Assembly (NCBI GenBank): GCA_041581055.1
Contig: JBFGCT010000041.1
Location: 1-25,792, forward strand
DNA length: 25,792 nucleotides
Direction of reading: 5' to 3'
From: JBFGCT01 sp041581055
Lineage (GTDB): Bacteria > Actinomycetota > Acidimicrobiia > Acidimicrobiales > Ilumatobacteraceae
In this document: in pieces, positions 21,528-25,792 of the stretch
How positions within the stretch are numbered: position 1 is the first letter of the stretch
Layout: the number at the start of each line of letters is the position of its first letter
Made by a program: the position numbers and the translations under genes
The notes under the pieces: generated by a model
What the model was told of the DNA's origin: nothing
Database searches by the model: none
What the model saw: only the letters and a program-made list of their open reading frames with translations

Positions 21528-22718
21528 TCACGTCGGCACGTCGGTCGGGGTCGGTTCCCCGGGTGGATTCCTCGTTCCGAGGATCGCCGCCGCGAGCGCC
21601 GTGCTGATCGGTACGGAGGAGACGAGACCGATCGAGCCGACCAGCGCCCGCACGATCTCGACGGCGACGACTTCCCGCGTGGCGACCGACGTCACCGACT
21701 GGCCGGCCTCCCGGAACAGCAGCAGCAGTGGGAGCGCCGCCCCGGCGTAGGCGAGAAACAGGGTGTTCACGGTGGACGAGATGTGGTCGCGCCCGATGCG
21801 CACCGCCCGCCGGTAGAGGTCCGCGAAGTCGGAGTCGGGACGCGCCCGCTTCAGCTCCCAGACGGCGGAGATCTGGGTGACGGTGACGTCGTCGAGCACA
21901 CCGAGCGAGCCGATCACGATGCCGGCCAACAACAACCCCCGGGGATCGATGTCGCTCTGCAGCGCCCCGAGGAAGCCGATCGTCTCATCGGCGAGGCCGG
22001 TCAGGTTCGAGGTGACGACGAACAGCCACGCCAACAGCGCGGTGATCCCGAGGGCGGCGAAGGAGGAGAGCAGCGCCGCCGCGGTGGCGAGGTTGAACCC
22101 GTGAGCCAGGAACAGCGCGATGAACGCGATCAGGCCCGCCGCGACGAGCGCGACCGTGACCGCGTCGGACCCCGCCAGCAGGGCCGGCAACAAGAACACG
22201 ACGATGATGAAGAGACTTGCGGCGAGCCCGGCGAGCGCGCCCAGCCCGCGCCAGCCGCCGAGCACGACGATCGCGGTGACGAACAGCAGCAACAGCAGGC
22301 TGAGCGGCGTCGAACGCTCGAAGTCGTAGAAGATGATCTGCTGCGAACCGTCGGCGAGGACGTTGATGTCGACGAGGATCGTGTCGCCGTCGCGAATCGG
22401 GCTCTCCAGCGGCTGCTGGAAGACCAACCGCTCCCCGTCGTACTCGCCTTCCGACGGGATGATCTCGAAGTTCCAGCATCCCAGCAACGGGTCGAAGCTG
22501 CACGGCACGAAGTCGGCGTCGTTGACCTGGGCCCGGATCGGATCGCCGATGAGCCCGAGCGGGTCGACCGATCGATCCGACGACGACGGCCACAACAGCA
22601 CGAGACCGAGGAGCACCACCGCGCCACAGACCGCAACGCCGGCCCACACCCAGCGATGCACCGATGACGGGATGAGCACGACGTCGTCGTCCGCGTCCGA
22701 GCGGTGGGTGTGGGCCAT
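21528..22718 (-). CDS. YibE/F-like multi-pass membrane protein
   Basis: A 396-residue YibE/F family (COG5438) protein. One N-terminal membrane helix (VWAGVAVCGAVVLLGLVLLW) leads to a soluble extracytoplasmic region (about 55-145) with two Cys (VPCSFDPLLGCWNFEI). Roughly seven further membrane segments follow, including LLLLLFVTAIVVLGGWRGLG, LFIIVVFLLPALLAGSDA and the conserved LLLAGIVIGSLGVLDDVTVTQ and HISSTVNTLFLAYAGAALPL. Its transport or signalling role is unknown. I chose ATG 22718 because GGAG lies 4 nt upstream and upstream residues fall within the M56 gene. It follows the M56 gene by 55 bp, so it probably shares the blaI transcript. Confidence 0.88.
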   Translation of the reverse strand: MAHTHRSDADDDVVLIPSSVHRWVWAGVAVCGAVVLLGLVLLWPSSSDRSVDPLGLIGDPIRAQVNDADFVPCSFDPLLGCWNFEIIPSEGEYDGERLVFQQPLESPIRDGDTILVDINVLADGSQQIIFYDFERSTPLSLLLLLFVTAIVVLGGWRGLGALAGLAASLFIIVVFLLPALLAGSDAVTVALVAAGLIAFIALFLAHGFNLATAAALLSSFAALGITALLAWLFVVTSNLTGLADETIGFLGALQSDIDPRGLLLAGIVIGSLGVLDDVTVTQISAVWELKRARPDSDFADLYRRAVRIGRDHISSTVNTLFLAYAGAALPLLLLFREAGQSVTSVATREVVAVEIVRALVGSIGLVSSVPISTALAAAILGTRNPPGEPTPTDVPT

Positions 22719-22773
22719 GGGTGCTCCGATCCGATCCGAATCCCGGTGGTTGCCCGATGAGTAGGCGACGCCC

Positions 22774-23646
22774 TCACGGGGCGAGTTCGAGCGCGAACAG
22801 CGCGGTGTGATGAAGCTGAGAGCCGGCCAGTGCGACGGTGGTCGCGATGAGGAGGAAGGGGTGCGCCCGGATCCCGATGGTCGACGGGCGAGCCGGTTGG
22901 AGCAGTGCCTCGGCCCGGGCGGCGACACCGTGCGAGGCGACGCCCAGGACGAAACGAGGGGTGGTCGCCGTCGCCAGCGCGACCTTCGCGATGGTGCGTG
23001 CCGCCGCCGGCCGCTCGACGCCGGTCTCGACGACCGCGTCCTCGTCCGCCCACCGCTCGAGGTAGTACCCGAGGCGCGTCCCGACCGGGCGAACCACTGG
23101 CAGGAATGCCACCGTCACGAGCGACAGGAGCAGCAGTCGGTCGTGACGGTGCCGTGCGTGCGCCCGCTCATGGGCGACGACCAGGTCGAACTCGTCGTCG
23201 TCGAGCGACTGGCGTAGCCCCCGCGACACGGCGATCGTCGCGGCCGGACCGGGCAGGGTGTAGGCGAACACCTCGTCGCTGTCGACCAGCTCGATCGGGC
23301 AGGTGTCCGCGCATCGCAAGCGGCGATGCAAGCGGAGCACCCGCGCCGCGCGTGCGGTTCCGATCACGGCCGCGAGCAACGACGTGACGCCGATGATCGC
23401 GCCGACCACGCGGTGCTCGGGCAGCAGATGGTGCGACCAATCGAGCACGGCGCTGTGGAACCCGACGTGGGCGAGACCGCTCAACCCCATCAGCCACAGC
23501 GTCGGGACGGCCGCCACCAGCAGCGACCCGAGCATGATCGCGCTACACCGCGCGGCGGGCGCCGGGCGGACCCGATCGAGCAGCGGGCCGCCCAGCAGCG
23601 CGACGCCCAGGGTGACCAGCAACGGAAATGCGACGAAGTCGGTCAT
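22774..23646 (-). CDS. M56 family membrane metalloprotease, BlaR1-like
   Basis: A 290-residue antirepressor-type protease. BlaR1/MecR1 members cleave or inactivate a BlaI partner when cell-wall damage is sensed. Here there are four or five membrane helices (about 4-24, 35-56, 84-105, 170-190 and a C-terminal one). The zinc motif is VVAHERAHARHRHD (His159, Glu160, His163) and a downstream acidic residue lies in ERWADEDAV. All catalytic elements look intact. There is no extracellular penicillin-sensing domain, unlike BlaR1, so the signal is unknown. It starts at ATG 23646, overlapping the blaI stop as ATGA. Longer in-frame readings across blaI are spurious. Confidence 0.92.
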   Translation of the reverse strand: MTDFVAFPLLVTLGVALLGGPLLDRVRPAPAARCSAIMLGSLLVAAVPTLWLMGLSGLAHVGFHSAVLDWSHHLLPEHRVVGAIIGVTSLLAAVIGTARAARVLRLHRRLRCADTCPIELVDSDEVFAYTLPGPAATIAVSRGLRQSLDDDEFDLVVAHERAHARHRHDRLLLLSLVTVAFLPVVRPVGTRLGYYLERWADEDAVVETGVERPAAARTIAKVALATATTPRFVLGVASHGVAARAEALLQPARPSTIGIRAHPFLLIATTVALAGSQLHHTALFALELAP

Positions 23647-23993
23647 TGGTCTCTGAGCAGTTCGGCCAGACGCGCCGCGTCGTCGGGGTCCAACGCATTG
23701 GCGAACCCCGCCAACGCGGAGGCTCGATCGGATGCCGCGTCGAGCAGGGAGTGGATCCGGCGCGCCGTCAGCTCGGCCTCGCTGGCCGAGGCGGCGTACA
23801 GGAACGTGCGCCCGCTGCGCTCGCGGGTCGCGAGCCCTTTGTCGCACAGCCGGCCGAGGATCGTGGCGATGCTCGTGTACGCGAGGTCGGTGCTCAGCTG
23901 GTCGATGACGTCGGCGGGCGACGCCGGCCGGTCGAGGTCCCACAGGGCTCGGAGGACATCGGTTTCGAGGGCGCCGTCGGGCCGTCGCGTCAT
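23643..23993 (-). CDS. blaI: BlaI/MecI family transcriptional repressor
   Basis: A 116-residue winged-helix repressor. The N-terminal DNA-binding domain spans GALETDVLRALWDLDRPASP, then ADVIDQLSTDLAYTSIATIL and the wing RLCDKGLATRERSGRTFLYAAS. The C-terminal helices (about 75-116) form the dimer domain, which is also where M56 proteases cut in known systems. The family includes BlaI, MecI and copper-responsive CopY. No CxC copper motif is visible, so the BlaI branch is favoured. ATG 23993 has no Shine-Dalgarno but overlaps the stop of an upstream 33-codon ORF as ATGA. Its promoter region is shared with the divergent copC-copD gene and contains a 6-5-6 palindrome. Confidence 0.93.
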   Translation of the reverse strand: MTRRPDGALETDVLRALWDLDRPASPADVIDQLSTDLAYTSIATILGRLCDKGLATRERSGRTFLYAASASEAELTARRIHSLLDAASDRASALAGFANALDPDDAARLAELLRDQ

Positions 23994-24091
23994 GAGCGGT
24001 TCGCCACGGCCCGTTGGATCGGGGCGATCGCGTTACCGCGTCGACGACGTCGGTGGCATCGATGATGTCGATGACGTTGCAAGTACGACAT
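23990..24091 (-). CDS. Leader ORF upstream of blaI, 33 aa
   Basis: ATG 24091 lies inside the palindrome at 24084-24100, 8 nt after a TATGTT box, so it could be the first codon of a leaderless blaI transcript. The frame ends in TGA overlapping the blaI ATG. The product is very Arg/His-rich (MSYLQRHRHHRCHRRRRRG), unlike a structured protein, so this is better seen as a coupling leader than as a functional protein. Confidence 0.3.
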   Translation of the reverse strand: MSYLQRHRHHRCHRRRRRGNAIAPIQRAVANRS

Positions 24092-24100
24092 GAAGTCGTA
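24084..24100. promoter_or_regulatory. Probable BlaI operator, divergent blaI/copCD promoters
   Basis: TACGACATGAAGTCGTA has the same 6-5-6 layout as the palindrome before the L,D-transpeptidase. Plus-strand TTGCAA (24077-24082), a 16-bp gap and TAACAT (24099-24104) make a promoter for copCD 8 nt before GTG 24113. Minus-strand TATGTT (reverse complement of 24100-24105) serves the blaI leader. Both promoters overlap the palindrome. Confidence 0.65.
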
Positions 24101-24112
24101 ACATAGCGGATC

Positions 24113-25636
24113 GTGCCCGCGACCCCCCACATCTCCGACGCGCCGCGGCGCACGCCGCGGTTCCGGCGGTGGGGCACCCTCGGCTTCATCGCCTCCTTGC
24201 TGCTGATCGTCGTGCCCGGCGCGCCCGTCAACGCGCACACGGGGTTCGGGTCGTCCTTGCCGGCCGAGGGCGACATCGTCGAGACGCCGGTCGACCTGGT
24301 GACCATCGTGTTCACCGGGGAGGCCACGCCGGTCGGTGACCGTTTCGTCGCGCGCGACGCGACCGGCGCCATCCGCACCCCGGTCTCGGTCTCCACGGTC
24401 GACAACAAGGTCTTCTCGGTCAGGTTCGACCCACCGCTGGCCGGCGGTCAGATCGGCGTCCGGTGGAATGTCCAGGCCGCCGACGCGCATCCGATCGAGG
24501 GCGCGTTCTCGTTCACTGTCACCGCACCGGCCCCGACGACGGTCCCGGCGATCGCCGCCGGCGCGGAGGCGACGACACCGCCTGACGAGGCGGGCGGCAC
24601 ACAAGGTCAGGCGCCGGCTGCGGTCGCGTCGCTCGATGACTTCCTGGCGGTCGACAACTCGCGGCCGGGCGAGACCACCTCGACGATCGGTCGGCTGATC
24701 GGGTTCACGGGCGTCGCACTCGGGCTGGGTGTCCTGGCGTTCGCCGCCACGACGCTGCGCGGCACCCGGTCGGAGATCAGGGGGATCCTTCGGGCGGCCC
24801 GTGCGCTGGGCGTGATGGTCGCCGTCGGCGCGGCGGTCGAGTACGTCGGTCTGACGCGCCTGGCCGGCAGCTCGCTGAACTCGTTCTGGACGACCTCGCC
24901 GGGATTCGCGACCGTCCTGCGCATCGGCGGCGGCCTGGCGCTGGCCGCCGGTCTCGCCGAAGCCGTCCACCACGCTGGGGCCCGCGGCGGCGGGCAACGG
25001 CTGTCGGTCGCCCACTCACTGTCGGCGGCGGTCCTCGAAACGCCGGGGCGCACCGGCCCGCAGCGGACCACGTCGCCCGTCGTGCGATGGAAACTCGACG
25101 CCCGCTCGTGGCCGGCACTGCTCGCGGTCGCGCTGATCGTCATGTCGTTCTGGTTCGACGGGCACACGGTCAGCAAGGGCATTCGCCCGGTGCACGCCAT
25201 CGTGAACAGCGTCCATGTCCTCGCCGGGTCGGTGTGGGTCGGGGGCGTCGTGGCGATGGCCGTCGTCGTCTGGTCGCGGTTCCGCGCCCGACGTCCAGTC
25301 CGGGCGATGGAGTTGGTCGTGCGGTTCTCGACGGTCGCCACGATCGCGCTCGCCGCCGTCGTGCTGGCCGGCGGCGCGATGGCGGTGCTGGTGCTCGACT
25401 CGTTCGGCGAGCTGACCGGGACCGAATGGGGCCAGATCCTGCTCCTCAAGACCGGCGCCGTCGGACTGGCGATGCTCGGCGGCGCGTACAACCACTTCCG
25501 CCTGCTCCCGGCGCTGGAGGCCGACCCCGATTCTCCGGAACTGCACGCCGAGTTGCGCTCGATCGTGACCGCCGAGGCGATCATGCTGACCTTCGTCGTC
25601 GTCGTGACCGCCTGGCTCGTCGCGGCCGCCTCCTAG
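24113..25636 (+). CDS. CopC-CopD fusion copper-handling membrane protein
   Basis: A 507-residue protein joining a periplasmic-type CopC domain to a CopD/YcnJ membrane domain. The signal peptide (about 17-41) ends VNA, leaving His42 near the mature N-terminus in AHTGFGSSLPAEGDI, as in CopC copper sites. The second ligand region is QAADAHPIEGAFSF (Asp124, His126). A Thr/Ala-rich linker follows, then about eight membrane helices with CopD-like FDGHTVSKG, NSVHVLAGSVWVGGV, LLLKTGAVGLAMLGGAYNHFR and TAEAIMLTFVVVVTAW. The likely role is copper binding and import or tolerance. The start is GTG 24113, apparently leaderless. It diverges from blaI and shares a probable operator. Confidence 0.92.
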   Translation: MPATPHISDAPRRTPRFRRWGTLGFIASLLLIVVPGAPVNAHTGFGSSLPAEGDIVETPVDLVTIVFTGEATPVGDRFVARDATGAIRTPVSVSTVDNKVFSVRFDPPLAGGQIGVRWNVQAADAHPIEGAFSFTVTAPAPTTVPAIAAGAEATTPPDEAGGTQGQAPAAVASLDDFLAVDNSRPGETTSTIGRLIGFTGVALGLGVLAFAATTLRGTRSEIRGILRAARALGVMVAVGAAVEYVGLTRLAGSSLNSFWTTSPGFATVLRIGGGLALAAGLAEAVHHAGARGGGQRLSVAHSLSAAVLETPGRTGPQRTTSPVVRWKLDARSWPALLAVALIVMSFWFDGHTVSKGIRPVHAIVNSVHVLAGSVWVGGVVAMAVVVWSRFRARRPVRAMELVVRFSTVATIALAAVVLAGGAMAVLVLDSFGELTGTEWGQILLLKTGAVGLAMLGGAYNHFRLLPALEADPDSPELHAELRSIVTAEAIMLTFVVVVTAWLVAAAS

Positions 25637-25675
25637 TGCCGTGACCGTGAGCGTTCGGGGTGTCGACGTCGAGTC

Positions 25676-25758
25676 GAGTTCGTCGGTCGCAAGGCGCGGC
25701 GACGACTGCGCAGCCTTGCCCTGCGGTGAGGAGCGGCAACGCAGCGAGCGGCGAACTC
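25676..25758. repeat. Long imperfect inverted repeat after copC-copD
   Basis: Positions 25676-25690 pair with 25744-25758 over 15 bases, with one G-U and one mismatch. Between them GCAAGGC (25689-25695) pairs with GCCTTGC (25713-25719). This could end copCD transcription or be a repeat element. No gene is supported in 25637-25792. Confidence 0.4.
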
Positions 25759-25770
25759 GGCCGGCGGAAC

Positions 25771-25788
25771 ACCGCAAACGTTTGCGGT
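25771..25788. promoter_or_regulatory. LacI/PurR-type operator palindrome
   Basis: ACCGCAAACGTTTGCGGT is a perfect 18-bp palindrome with the GCAAACGTTTGC core and central CG bound by LacI/GalR-family regulators such as PurR. It is 4 bases from the window edge and probably controls a gene to the right. Confidence 0.7.
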
Positions 25789-25792
25789 CAGG

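Noticed and set aside
23647..24408. N-terminal extension of the M56 protein across blaI and into copCD
   Set aside because: The added residues are non-coding in character, and blaI is a clear gene in another frame ending ATGA at the M56 start.
25016..25777. 253-codon minus-strand frame over the copCD end and the final intergenic region
   Set aside because: Antisense to the CopD membrane domain, Arg/His/Asp-rich, with no motif.

Overview
The window is high-GC, tightly packed, ordinary chromosomal DNA of an actinobacterium. Gene content and the frequent lack of Shine-Dalgarno sequences fit Acidimicrobiia/Ilumatobacter-like lineages, but that placement is an inference. I see no tRNA, rRNA, CRISPR array, prophage or transposase.

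Layout. (1) 1-149: two copies of a 35-bp direct repeat with an inverted half-copy between them, just past the 3' end of dnaB. (2) 150-3541, minus strand: rpsF-ssb-rpsR-rplI, then dnaB behind a 256-bp gap that carries a row of five DnaA-box-like sequences. (3) 3659-5858, minus strand: a DUF5318-type zinc-ribbon protein, a DUF192 lipoprotein, a coupled 34-codon small ORF and an unrecognised exported or membrane protein. (4) 5969-8866: a small SAM methyltransferase (+) converging on a membrane PAS-PAS-GGDEF-EAL protein (-). (5) 8912-17760: cca (-) diverging from a plus-strand run of GNAT acetyltransferase, DUF6049 membrane protein, DegV protein, Ser/Thr kinase with an ectodomain, ECF sigma factor and membrane anti-sigma-like protein. 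This resembles the mycobacterial pcnA-mutT4-Rv3909-mviN-sigM-rsmA locus, but murJ/mviN is missing. (6) 17790-20172: DUF3052 (-), then a class V aminotransferase coupled to an APH-like kinase (+). (7) 20216-25636: an L,D-transpeptidase, a YibE/F-like membrane protein, an M56 peptidase and a BlaI repressor, all on the minus strand, with a divergent CopC-CopD fusion. (8) 25637-25792: a hairpin-rich tail ending in a LacI/PurR-type palindrome that probably belongs to a gene outside the window.

How the parts work together. The left half is replication and translation housekeeping. The middle holds cell-envelope and stress-signalling genes of an oriC-proximal actinobacterial locus. The most system-like part is the right end. 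Two 17-bp palindromes of the same 6-5-6 design (TACTAC/GTAGTA and TACGAC/GTCGTA) overlap the -10 boxes of the L,D-transpeptidase promoter and of the divergent blaI/copCD promoters. This suggests one BlaI regulon joining antirepressor proteolysis, 3-3 peptidoglycan crosslinking and copper handling.

A recurring feature is a TANNNT-like box ending 6-8 nt before a start codon with no Shine-Dalgarno, the signature of leaderless mRNAs. It also explains the ECF sigma factor, which has no ATG, GTG or TTG upstream of its conserved region 2 but has an ATC exactly where a leaderless transcript would begin.
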